DNA of 64,000 nucleotides, taken from contig CAWBDS010000012.1 in NCBI GenBank assembly GCA_963787645.1, forward strand, positions 186,001 to 250,000. Direction: 5' to 3'. The notes under the pieces were generated by a model, which had not been told where the DNA came from, did not search any database, and was given only the letters and a program-made list of their open reading frames with translations. Source of the stretch: Palsa-504 sp963787645. GTDB taxonomy: Bacteria; Actinomycetota; Actinomycetes; Streptosporangiales; Streptosporangiaceae. Below are positions 42,819 to 50,707 of this stretch, one piece after another (position 1 is the first letter of the stretch; the number at the start of each line of letters is the position of its first letter). The position numbers and the translations under genes are program-made.

Positions 42819-44050
42819 GACGGTCCCCCGCCAATGCGCCGGCAGCGCGGCGGCTCGCCGCCCTCGATCGCGCGCCGGCGCTGACCGATGGCCCGCCGGC
42901 CGATCGCCCAGCGGTGCACCTCCGACGGCCCGTCATAGATCCGGAACGGCCGCACCTCACGCAGGTAGCGGGCCAGCAGCACGTCGCCGGAGACGCCGAG
43001 CGCCCCGCAGACCTGCACCGAGCGGTCCACCACCCGGTTGACCGCCTCGGCCACGAACGTCTTGGCCATGGAGGATTCGGTCCCGCCGCGGGCCCCGCCG
43101 TCCAGCACGGCGGCGGTATGCCAGATCAGCGCCCGGCTCGCGGCCATGTCGATCTCGGAGTCGGCCACCAGCTGCTGGACCATGCCGAGGTCGCCGAGCA
43201 GGCCGCCGAACGACTTGCGGGTCGCGGCCCAGTCCACCGCGATGCCGTGGGCCCGCCGGGCCAGGCCCAGCCACCGCATGCAGTGCGTGAGCCGGGCCGG
43301 CGCCAGCCGCACCTGGGCGTACTCGAACCCGCGGTCCACCTCGCCGAGGACGGACTCCGGCCCGACCACGCAGCCGTCGAAGACCACCTCACTGTGCCCG
43401 CCGAACAGTCCCTCGTCCAGCGTGTCGATGTCGCGGATCACGCGCATCCCCGGGTTGTCCGCGTCGACCAGGAACATCGTCGCGCCGCCACGCTCACCCG
43501 GCGCCCCGCTGGTCCGGGCCATGCAGATCGCGAAGCCCGCGCCGTGCGCGCCGCTGATGAACCATTTCCGCCCGTCGATACGCCATCCGTTGCCGTCCCT
43601 GACCGCGGTCGTGGCCAGCATCGACGGGTCGGCGCCGGCGCCGGGCGCCGGCTCGGTCATCGCGAAGCAGGACCGGGTCTCGGCCGCCGCCAGCGGACGC
43701 AGGTACGTTTCCTTCTGCTCCTGGGTTCCCGCCACCGACAGCAGGTGCATGTTCCCCTCGTCGGGCGCCGCGCAGTTCAGCGCCAGCGGGCCGAGCAGTG
43801 AGTAGCCGGCCTCCTCGAACACCACCGCCTGACCGCGCACGTCCAGCCCGCAGCCACCCCACTCGGCCGGTACGTGCGGCGCCAGCAGCCCGGCCGCCCG
43901 GGCCTGCTTCTGCAGCGAGCGCCGCAGCTCATCCGGCGCCGCGTGGATCGACCCCCCGGTCTCCTCCTCGACCGGGATCACGACCTCGGCGATGAACTCG
44001 CGGGTCCGCGAGGCCAGCTCGGCGACCGCGGGGGGCACGGTGATATCCAT
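42815..44050 (-). CDS. Acyl-CoA dehydrogenase
   Basis: A 411-residue acyl-CoA dehydrogenase with FAMTEPAPGAGADPSMLATT, GRKWFISGAHGAGFAICMAR and the C-terminal VCGALGVSGDVLLARYLREVRPFRIYDGPSEVHRWAIGRRAI region. Its ATG overlaps the stop of the reductase gene (TGATG), and its stop overlaps the DUF35 start (ATGA). It is a distinct subgroup from the enzyme at 40005, so the two may form a hetero-oligomer or act on successive steps. Confidence 0.92.
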   Translation of the reverse strand: MDITVPPAVAELASRTREFIAEVVIPVEEETGGSIHAAPDELRRSLQKQARAAGLLAPHVPAEWGGCGLDVRGQAVVFEEAGYSLLGPLALNCAAPDEGNMHLLSVAGTQEQKETYLRPLAAAETRSCFAMTEPAPGAGADPSMLATTAVRDGNGWRIDGRKWFISGAHGAGFAICMARTSGAPGERGGATMFLVDADNPGMRVIRDIDTLDEGLFGGHSEVVFDGCVVGPESVLGEVDRGFEYAQVRLAPARLTHCMRWLGLARRAHGIAVDWAATRKSFGGLLGDLGMVQQLVADSEIDMAASRALIWHTAAVLDGGARGGTESSMAKTFVAEAVNRVVDRSVQVCGALGVSGDVLLARYLREVRPFRIYDGPSEVHRWAIGRRAIGQRRRAIEGGEPPRCRRIGGGPS

Positions 44051-45123
44051 CAGGCGCCGTCTCCGTCCTCGTCCTCGTCCTTGTCCTCATCCTCAGACGA
44101 CAGGCGGACCAGCATCTTGCCCACGTTGGCCCCGGACAGCAGCCCGATGAACGCGTCGACGGCGTTCTCCAGCCCGTCCACCACGGTCTGCTTGGAGACC
44201 AGCTCGCCGGTGCGCAGCCAGCTGGCGACCTGCTTCTCGAACTCGGGGCGCAGGTCCTCGTGATCGCGCACGATGAAGCCCCGCAGGGTCAGCCGTTTCA
44301 GCACGGCCTGGATCAGGTGCTGAACCCCGGGCGCGGACGAGGCATCCTCCATCGTCGAGATCATCCCGCACAGCGCGACCCGGCCGTGCAGCCGCAGCGC
44401 GTACAGGGCGGCGATGAGATGATCGCCGCCGACGTTGTCGAAGTACAGGTCGATGCCGTCCGGCGCGGCCGCCGCCAGTCCTTCGGCCAGGCCCGCCCGG
44501 TAGTCGATCCCGGCGTCGAAGCCCAGCTCGTCGACCAGCAGCCGGGACTTTGACTCGCCGCCTGCACTGCCGATCACCCGTGACGCGCCGAGCAGCCGCG
44601 CGAGCTGGCCCGCGGTGCTGCCCACCGCGCCGGCCGCCGCGGACACGAAGACCACGTTGCCCGGCTGGATGTCGCCCGCCCGGCGCAGCCCGGCGTAAGC
44701 GGTGAAGCCGGTCTGGCCCAGCACGCCGAGCCAGCTCGGCAGCGGCGCCAGCGCCGGGTCGATCCGGGTGACCGCCGCCGCGTCCACCATCGCGTAGTCG
44801 CGCCAGCCCAGCCGGTGCCGGACGAAGTTGCCGACCTCGAACCCGTCGGCCCGGCCGGCCACGACCCGTCCGATGGCCGACCCGTCGAGCGGGCCGCCGA
44901 TCGAGAAGTTGGTCGTGTAGTGCTTCTCCGTCGGCTCCATCCGGCCGCGCATGGCCGGGTCGACGCTCATGTAAGCATTGCGCACCAGCAGCTGACCGGC
45001 GCCGACCTCGCCCACCGGCCGCTCTTCCACCCCGAAGTTAGCGGACGTCGGGCGCCCCTGCGGGCGCGAGGCCAGGGTGACGATCCGGGTCGTGCGCGGG
45101 ATCGGCTCGACCGCCACGGGCAC
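44050..45123 (-). CDS. NADP-dependent medium-chain oxidoreductase (CurA/leukotriene B4 dehydrogenase type)
   Basis: A 357-residue zinc-independent enoyl/alkenal reductase of the MDR superfamily. It shows RNAYMSVDPAMRGRM, the cofactor region VFVSAAAGAVGSTAGQLARL and DLYFDNVGGDHLIAAL, all typical of prostaglandin/leukotriene reductases. GTG 45123 is assumed, with AGGAAG upstream; GTG 45117 is also possible. The extreme C-terminus is an Asp/Glu-rich tail (about 16 residues) from a repeated GAGGAC-like DNA run, unusual for the family. It leads the acyl-CoA block. Confidence 0.87.
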   Translation of the reverse strand: MPVAVEPIPRTTRIVTLASRPQGRPTSANFGVEERPVGEVGAGQLLVRNAYMSVDPAMRGRMEPTEKHYTTNFSIGGPLDGSAIGRVVAGRADGFEVGNFVRHRLGWRDYAMVDAAAVTRIDPALAPLPSWLGVLGQTGFTAYAGLRRAGDIQPGNVVFVSAAAGAVGSTAGQLARLLGASRVIGSAGGESKSRLLVDELGFDAGIDYRAGLAEGLAAAAPDGIDLYFDNVGGDHLIAALYALRLHGRVALCGMISTMEDASSAPGVQHLIQAVLKRLTLRGFIVRDHEDLRPEFEKQVASWLRTGELVSKQTVVDGLENAVDAFIGLLSGANVGKMLVRLSSEDEDKDEDEDGDGA

Positions 45124-45486
45124 CTCACTTCCTGGAACCGATACCTCGGACCCTAGCACCGAGGCGGGCAGTAAGTGAATACGGATACTAGTTACTCTCA
45201 GATCGTTCCGTTGAGCCTCAGCGGAACGGGTCAGCGACCCGGACGCCGCCGGCGAGTGACTCCCGGGCGAGGTCGATGGTGCCGTCGTGCCACCTCTCAC
45301 CGATCGATGGTCCATGGACGTGGCTCTGTTGCGGTGCGGCCGCGGTTTGATCGCGGCCAGCGACACCAGGCCGAGGTAGATCAGCCCGTACGCCGCCGTG
45401 GCGGCACGCAGCCCGCGCGAGACCTGCCAGGCTTGCCGGGGCATTCGGCAATCCTGGCCCTCATCCGCGAGCGGCACCACAGGCGG
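45124..45486. other. Intergenic region, no convincing gene
   Basis: About 360 bases. Open frames exist on both strands, including a minus-strand reading with a hydrophobic stretch AATAAYGLIYLGLVSLAAI near 45350-45430 that might be the remnant of a membrane protein, but there is no ribosome site or family match. AT-richer sequence at 45165-45200 probably holds the promoter of the acyl-CoA block. Confidence 0.5.
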
Positions 45487-46257
45487 TTAGCTTGCGAACA
45501 CCCCCGTGATCGCCCAGTCCACGGACCGCTCAAGCACCGTGCGGAACTCGGGTACCGGCCAGCTGCCGAAATCCCGCTTGCCCAGGTCATCGACCCCGAG
45601 ATCCTGCACGTCGAACCGGCCCCGGCAGTGCCCGAGCGTGAAGTAGCAGACCATGCCCTGCCCGGTGCGCTTGAGGTACAGGACCGGACGCGGCTCGTCG
45701 TCGGTCACGTGCCCCTCCTCGAACCCGCGGCACTCGCCGGTGAACCGGGCGTGCAGCAGCACCTCGAGCGGCGGGTGCAGCTCGCAGACATACAGCTCGT
45801 CGCGAACGTCGAACGGCGGCACGCCCGCCACCAGCGGGTGCGACGACGAGGTGACGTGCACGGTGTATGGCGCGATCGGCGGATGGGCCAGGAACTGCCC
45901 GCCCAGCACCTCGGCGAACCGGCCTAGCACCCGCGGCGTCCGGTACACACCTCCAGAAACCGCGGGCGGGTCGATCGCCGAGTGCGTCCCGTGCAGCGCC
46001 AGCCACCGCCCGCCCCGCTCCACAAACGAAGCCAGCGCGTCGGCCTCAAAGACGGAGGGCCGTACGTCACAGGTGTAACTCACCAGCAGATCGGCCCGTG
46101 CGAGCGCGGGCACGCACGCATAGTCCCCGAACACCTGCGTCCGCACCTGCTCGCGGGAGCCGAGCAGCCCGAGCAGCTCATACCGCGCGTAGTCGAAGTC
46201 GTGCCAGCGTCCGCCGCAGACCAGCACGGCGTCGACCCGGCCGCCGGGACCAGACAC
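45487..46257 (-). CDS. ThuA-like protein
   Basis: A 256-residue protein of the ThuA/trehalose-utilization (glutamine-amidotransferase-like) fold. Typical segments are AVLVCGGRWHDFDYARYELL, ADLLVSYTCDVRPS, RWLALHGTHSAIDPP, the late ELYVCELHPP and GQGMVCYFTLGHCRG. The family is poorly understood; some members act in sugar metabolism. It is last in an SDR-ThuA-SDR-ThuA run and is a distant relative of the ThuA gene at 47043. Confidence 0.85.
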   Translation of the reverse strand: MSGPGGRVDAVLVCGGRWHDFDYARYELLGLLGSREQVRTQVFGDYACVPALARADLLVSYTCDVRPSVFEADALASFVERGGRWLALHGTHSAIDPPAVSGGVYRTPRVLGRFAEVLGGQFLAHPPIAPYTVHVTSSSHPLVAGVPPFDVRDELYVCELHPPLEVLLHARFTGECRGFEEGHVTDDEPRPVLYLKRTGQGMVCYFTLGHCRGRFDVQDLGVDDLGKRDFGSWPVPEFRTVLERSVDWAITGVFAS

Positions 46258-46265
46258 GGCAGAAC

Positions 46266-47021
46266 TCAGAACTGGACGCGGCTGGTGAAGCCGCCGTCCA
46301 CCACCAGGTTCACCGCCGTGCAGAAGCTGGCCGCCGGGCTGGCCAGGAAGGTGACCGCGCGCGCGATCTCCTCCGCGCGGCCCAGACGGCCGATCGGGAT
46401 CCGCGCCCGGATCCCCTCGTAGAACTCCGGCCGGCGCTCACGCAGCGAGTCCCAGGCGCCGCCGGGGAACTCGATCGGGCCGGGGGAGACGGTGTTGACC
46501 CGGATGCCCTTCGGCGCCAGCGCATGTCCGAGCTGGGACGCGTGCTCCAGCACGGCGGCCTTGAACGCCGCGTAGGAGTTCGGCGACGCCGGCGGCAGCG
46601 TGTCGAACGCCGAGGTGGTCCCGACCGCCACGATCGCGGCCGCGTCGGACCGCTCCAGGTGCGGGACGGCCGTCTCGGTGAGCCGGACGAAGGCCAGCAG
46701 GTCGGCCTGGAAGCTGAGCTGCCACTGGTCCGGTCCCTTCAGCCCGCCGGCCGACACGTTGGAGATCACGATGTCGAGCCCGGACAGCTGCTCGGCTGCG
46801 GCGTCGACGAAGCCGGCCACGGCCTGCTCGTCCGACACGTCGACCGCCTGGGTGTAGACCGTGCCGCCCAGCTCTTTGGCCAGGGCTTCGAGCGGCTCGG
46901 TGCCGCGGGCGCACAGGGCCAGGTCGCATCCCTCGCGGGCCAGCTCGATCGCGATCGCCCGTCCGATGCCCCGGCTGGCGCCGGTGACGAGGGCCTTTCG
47001 CCCGGTCAGCTGCAGGTCCAT
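46266..47021 (-). CDS. Short-chain dehydrogenase/reductase
   Basis: A 251-residue SDR with ALVTGASRGIGRAIAIEL, SNVSAGGLKGPDQW in the NNAG region, a catalytic TTSAFDTLPPASPNSYAAFKAA and C-terminal NLVVDGGFTSRVQF. Arg/Gly in CARGTEPLEALAK suggests NADP. It lies between two ThuA-like genes, 8 and 21 bases from each neighbour, in the same operon. Confidence 0.88.
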   Translation of the reverse strand: MDLQLTGRKALVTGASRGIGRAIAIELAREGCDLALCARGTEPLEALAKELGGTVYTQAVDVSDEQAVAGFVDAAAEQLSGLDIVISNVSAGGLKGPDQWQLSFQADLLAFVRLTETAVPHLERSDAAAIVAVGTTSAFDTLPPASPNSYAAFKAAVLEHASQLGHALAPKGIRVNTVSPGPIEFPGGAWDSLRERRPEFYEGIRARIPIGRLGRAEEIARAVTFLASPAASFCTAVNLVVDGGFTSRVQF

Positions 47022-47042
47022 GCTTGCTTCCTTTCGACAGAT

Positions 47043-47861
47043 TCAACTCAGCGGCTCTACGTGCGTGAGATGCCGCGCCGCCCACTCATGCGCGGACGCG
47101 GACGACACCCAGTCCAGGGCGTTGGCGACCAGACGCCGGTACACCGGATGGCCCAACGTGTCCGGCCCGTCGCCGGGCTGCAGGTAGACCACGGGGCTGC
47201 GCCCGGCCGACTTGGCCCACCCGATGAGGTCGCTGGCCGGCGGGTGTTCCCAGGGCGGGCCGGATCCCAGCGTCCCCAGCACCTCGCGGTACGTCTCCCG
47301 GAACGGCCCGTCGACCGCGGCAGCCCGCAGCAACGGGACAACATCGTCAGAGAAAACCGGGCAGCAGTACAGCTCGTCGTCCAGCTCGAACTCGCCCACC
47401 CCCGCGCACACCGGATGACCGGGATCGACCACCCGCACGGTGTACCGCGCGTACCGGAATCCCGAATCCGGCCAGGCAACCCCGCGCAGCGACGCCGGCG
47501 CGTAGTGGTAGCGCCCGCCCAGCACCTCGGCCCAGCCCGGCCAGGCGGGCCACCCGGCCAGCGCGTGGTGCAGGAATACGAACCCCTGCCCCGCCTCCAG
47601 CAGGCCGGCCAGCCGGGAAGCAACCGACGAAGCAACCGGCACCGGCCGCGGCTCGGTCCCGCGCTTCAAGAAAAGCCCCGGCAGGTCGTAACACAACACC
47701 GCGTCGAACACCCCGAGGTGCTCGGGGGCGAGCCAGTCCTGCGCCGCGGGCTGCACCGCGTGCGCGAACACCCAGCCGCGTTCGGCGCAGAGGCCGGCCA
47801 GCATGCCGGTGAACGCGTCCAGGTCGATCCGGTGCCCCCCGGTCACCGCGAGCACGCGCAC
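47043..47861 (-). CDS. ThuA-like protein
   Basis: A 272-residue ThuA-fold protein starting with GTG (VRVLAVTGGHRIDLDAFTGM). Other family segments are FDAVLCYDLPGLF, GQGFVFLHHALAGWPAWPGW, DDELYCCPVF and GRSPVVYLQPGDGPDTLGHP. It starts 2 bases after the stop of the SDR at 47864. Together with the second ThuA gene it suggests two related steps, perhaps hydrolysis or rearrangement of a sugar-like compound oxidised by the SDRs. Confidence 0.85.
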   Translation of the reverse strand: MRVLAVTGGHRIDLDAFTGMLAGLCAERGWVFAHAVQPAAQDWLAPEHLGVFDAVLCYDLPGLFLKRGTEPRPVPVASSVASRLAGLLEAGQGFVFLHHALAGWPAWPGWAEVLGGRYHYAPASLRGVAWPDSGFRYARYTVRVVDPGHPVCAGVGEFELDDELYCCPVFSDDVVPLLRAAAVDGPFRETYREVLGTLGSGPPWEHPPASDLIGWAKSAGRSPVVYLQPGDGPDTLGHPVYRRLVANALDWVSSASAHEWAARHLTHVEPLS

Positions 47862-47863
47862 GG

Positions 47864-48619
47864 CTAGGAAGTCCCGGCAGCGTCGCGGCCCAGGCGGAAG
47901 AAGTGCGCCCCCGCCGCGGTGTACCCGCCGTCCACGTAGACCACCTGGCCAGTCACGTAACGCGAGTCCGGTGAGCAGAAGAACGCGACCACGTTGGCCA
48001 CGTCACCCGGCTCCCCGTATCGTCCCAGGGGCAGCGCCCCGCCGCGCCGCTCCCGGGTCGCCGAATCCCCGTAGTGCGACAGGGTGCCCTCGGTCGGGAT
48101 GATGCCCGGTCCCACGGCGTTACAGCGGATCCCGAGCGGGCCGAACTCCATCGCCGCCACCCGCGTCAGCGCCTCCAGCGCCGCCTTGGACGCCGGGTAG
48201 ACCCCGGCCCCGGTGGGGGAGTACTTGGCCGTGATCGAGGACACGTTGACGATGCTGCCCCCGCCGCCGCGCGCCATCACCGGGACCAGCCGCTGCATGA
48301 GCAGCAGCGGGCCGATCACATTGACCGCCAGCACCCGGCTGGCCTCCTCGATCGGGGTGTCCGCGAGCGGGGTGAAGCGCCAGATGGCGGCGTTGTTGAC
48401 CAACGCGTCGCACCGCTCCAGCCGGCCGGCCAGCTCGTCCACGGCCGCCTCGTCGGTGACGTCCAGGGCGCACGCCGTCGCGCCGATTTCAGACGCGGAA
48501 GCCGAGACCGCGGCCGAATCGGTGTCCACCGCCCAGACCGTGAAGCCGTCCGCGACGAGCCGCGCGGCCATGGCCCGGCCGAGTCCCCGCGCCGCACCCG
48601 TGACGACCGCCGTCCGCAT
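47864..48619 (-). CDS. Short-chain dehydrogenase/reductase
   Basis: A 251-residue SDR: AVVTGAARGLGRAMAARLVA, VNNAAIWRFTPLADTP, NVSSITAKYSPTGAGVYPASKAA with Tyr-x-x-x-Lys, and TGQVVYVDGGYTAAG. Asp in VWAVDTDSAA favours NAD. It heads the SDR-ThuA-SDR-ThuA operon and diverges from the 2-oxoacid dehydrogenase operon across about 100 bases. Confidence 0.9.
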   Translation of the reverse strand: MRTAVVTGAARGLGRAMAARLVADGFTVWAVDTDSAAVSASASEIGATACALDVTDEAAVDELAGRLERCDALVNNAAIWRFTPLADTPIEEASRVLAVNVIGPLLLMQRLVPVMARGGGGSIVNVSSITAKYSPTGAGVYPASKAALEALTRVAAMEFGPLGIRCNAVGPGIIPTEGTLSHYGDSATRERRGGALPLGRYGEPGDVANVVAFFCSPDSRYVTGQVVYVDGGYTAAGAHFFRLGRDAAGTS

Positions 48620-48721
48620 CCCAGCCTCCCAATACTTTCTGGAGGCAGTGTAGCGTTTCTACGGTCCGGCCAGTACGGTAGGTGGCGTGAGCAGCCGCCA
48701 CTTGGTCCACCTGGAGCAGTA

Positions 48722-49711
48722 ATGACGGAACAGGAACCGATGTCGGGTTTGCCGCCCGAAGTCATTCACGACCTCCACCGGCGTATGGTCCGGATCCGGC
48801 TCTTCGAGGAGCAGGCCGGCAAGCTCATGGAAGCGGGCAAGATGCCCGGTTTCCTGCACCTGTACGTCGGCCAGGAGGCCGTCGCGGCCGGCGTGATGAC
48901 CACGCTGCGGGCCGACGACGTGATCACCTCGACCCACCGCGGCCACGGCCACGCCGTGGCCAAGGGCGCGGACCTGCGGTACATGTACGCCGAGCTGTTC
49001 GGCAAGCAGACCGGGTACTGCAAGGGCCGGGGCGGCAGCATGCACATCAACGACCTGAGCATCGGCATGCTCGGCGCGAACGGCATCGTGGGCGGCGGCA
49101 TCCCGCACGCCGTCGGCGCGGCGCTCGCGGCCGTCTATAAGGGCCACGACTCGGTGGCGGTGCCGTTCTTCGGTGACGGCGCCACGAACATTGGCGCCTT
49201 CCACGAATCGGCAAACCTGGCCGCGGTCATGGGGCTGCCGGTGGTGTTCGTCTGCGAGAACAACGGATACGCCGAGTTCACCCCGCAGGACCGGCACATG
49301 CTGCTCAAGGACGTGGCCGACCGGGCCGCCTCCTACGGCATGCCGGCCGAGATCGTGGACGGCATGGACGCCGTGGCCGTCCACCTGGCCGCCAAGCGGC
49401 TGGTCGAGCGGGCCCGGGCCGGCGAGGGCCCGTCGATGCTGGAGGCCAAGACCTACCGGTTCTACGACCACCAGGGCGTCAAGGGCCTGCGCATCCCGTA
49501 CCGCACCCAGGAGGAGATCGACACCTGGAAACAGCGGGACGCGATTACCGCCCTGGAGCAGCGCATGACCAGCGCCGGGGTCGCCACCCAGGCCGAGCTG
49601 GAGCAGGTCTGGGCCGACACCAACACAGAGATCGCCGCCGCGATCCAGTTCGCCGAGGACAGCCCCGATCCTGACCCGGCGCACCTGCTCGACAACGTCT
49701 ACACGGTGTGA
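48722..49711 (+). CDS. 2-Oxoacid (pyruvate/acetoin-type) dehydrogenase E1, alpha subunit
   Basis: A 329-residue thiamine-diphosphate-dependent E1 alpha subunit. The cofactor motif runs from Gly151-Asp-Gly153 (PFFGDGATNIGAFHES) to Asn180-Asn181 (VCENNGYAEF). THRGHGHAVAKG and GGSMHINDLSIGMLGANGIV are typical of the AcoA/PdhA group. Start ATG 48722 has GGAG upstream. It is followed by E1 beta and E2 genes. Whether the substrate is pyruvate, acetoin or another 2-oxoacid is open. Confidence 0.93.
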   Translation: MTEQEPMSGLPPEVIHDLHRRMVRIRLFEEQAGKLMEAGKMPGFLHLYVGQEAVAAGVMTTLRADDVITSTHRGHGHAVAKGADLRYMYAELFGKQTGYCKGRGGSMHINDLSIGMLGANGIVGGGIPHAVGAALAAVYKGHDSVAVPFFGDGATNIGAFHESANLAAVMGLPVVFVCENNGYAEFTPQDRHMLLKDVADRAASYGMPAEIVDGMDAVAVHLAAKRLVERARAGEGPSMLEAKTYRFYDHQGVKGLRIPYRTQEEIDTWKQRDAITALEQRMTSAGVATQAELEQVWADTNTEIAAAIQFAEDSPDPDPAHLLDNVYTV

Positions 49712-49719
49712 GGCCGCCA

Positions 49720-50706
49720 GTGCGCGAGATTACCTACGTCAAGGCCTTCACCGAGGCGCTCATGCAGCTGATGGCCGAGGACGAGAACGTCCTGGTCATC
49801 GGCGAGGATGTCGCTAACTACGGCGGCGTGTTCCACGCCTTCGACGGGCTGCTCAAGACCTACGGCGAGAAGCGGGTCATCGACACCCCGATCTCCGAGA
49901 TGGGCTTCATCGGGATGGGCGTCGGAGCCGCCGCGCGCGGCCTGCGGCCGGTCTGCGACCTGATGTTCTTCGACTTCATCGGGGTCGCCATGGATCAGCT
50001 GTACAACCAGGCGGCCAAGCTGAAGTTCATGTTCGGCGGCGACGTGTCCGTCCCCCTCACGCTGACCACGGCCGGCGGGGCCGGCCTGTCGGCGGGCCCG
50101 CAGCACAGCCAGAGCCTGGAGGCCTGGCTGGCCCACGTGCCGGGCCTGAAGGTCGCGCTGCCCTCCTCCCCGCATGACGTGAAGGGCCTGATGGTCGCGG
50201 CCGTACGGGACGACAACCCGACCGTGGTGGTGCTGAACAAGCGGATGCTCGGCAACAAGGGCCCCGTGCCCGAGGAGATCTACGAGATCCCGCTGGGCCA
50301 GGCCAACGTGGTGCGCCCCGGCCGCGACGTGACCGTCATCGCGCTCGGCCGCATGGTGCCCGAAGCGGTAAGCGCCGCCGAGGAGCTGGCCAAGAACGGT
50401 ACCGAGGTCGAGGTGATCGACCTGCGCACGGTCCAGCCGCTGGACAGCGCGACCATCCTGGCGTCCGTCCGCCGCACGAACCGGGCCCTGGTCGTGCATG
50501 AGGCGGTCACGTTCGGCGGCATCGGCGCCGAGGTCGCCGCGCAGATCCAGGAGGAGGCGTTCGACTACCTGGACGCCCCGGTGCTCCGCCTCGGCGCGCC
50601 GTTCGCGCCGGTCCCGTTCAGCCCGGTCCTCGAACGCGCCTACATCCCGGACGCCAGCCGGATCGCGGGTGGGGTCCAGCGTCTGCTCGAGCGCACCGGG
50701 GGCTGA
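49720..50706 (+). CDS. 2-Oxoacid dehydrogenase E1, beta subunit
   Basis: A 328-residue transketolase-like E1 beta subunit: VLVIGEDVANYGGVFHAFDG, RVIDTPISEMGFIGMGVGAA (cofactor-binding Glu) and the C-terminal NRALVVHEAVTFGGIGAEVA. GTG 49720 follows GTGAGG; GTG 49708, which overlaps the E1 alpha stop, is an alternative. It pairs with the alpha subunit to decarboxylate the 2-oxoacid and load the acyl group on the E2 lipoyl arm. Confidence 0.93.
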   Translation: MREITYVKAFTEALMQLMAEDENVLVIGEDVANYGGVFHAFDGLLKTYGEKRVIDTPISEMGFIGMGVGAAARGLRPVCDLMFFDFIGVAMDQLYNQAAKLKFMFGGDVSVPLTLTTAGGAGLSAGPQHSQSLEAWLAHVPGLKVALPSSPHDVKGLMVAAVRDDNPTVVVLNKRMLGNKGPVPEEIYEIPLGQANVVRPGRDVTVIALGRMVPEAVSAAEELAKNGTEVEVIDLRTVQPLDSATILASVRRTNRALVVHEAVTFGGIGAEVAAQIQEEAFDYLDAPVLRLGAPFAPVPFSPVLERAYIPDASRIAGGVQRLLERTGG

Positions 50707-50707
50707 G

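Noticed and set aside
45218..45451. Minus-strand open frame of 77 codons before the acyl-CoA block.
   Set aside because: No ribosome site, no family resemblance, and composition unlike the neighbouring genes.
45175..45927. Plus-strand open frame of 250 codons.
   Set aside because: Most of it lies opposite the well-supported ThuA-like gene and it encodes Arg/His/Pro-rich sequence.
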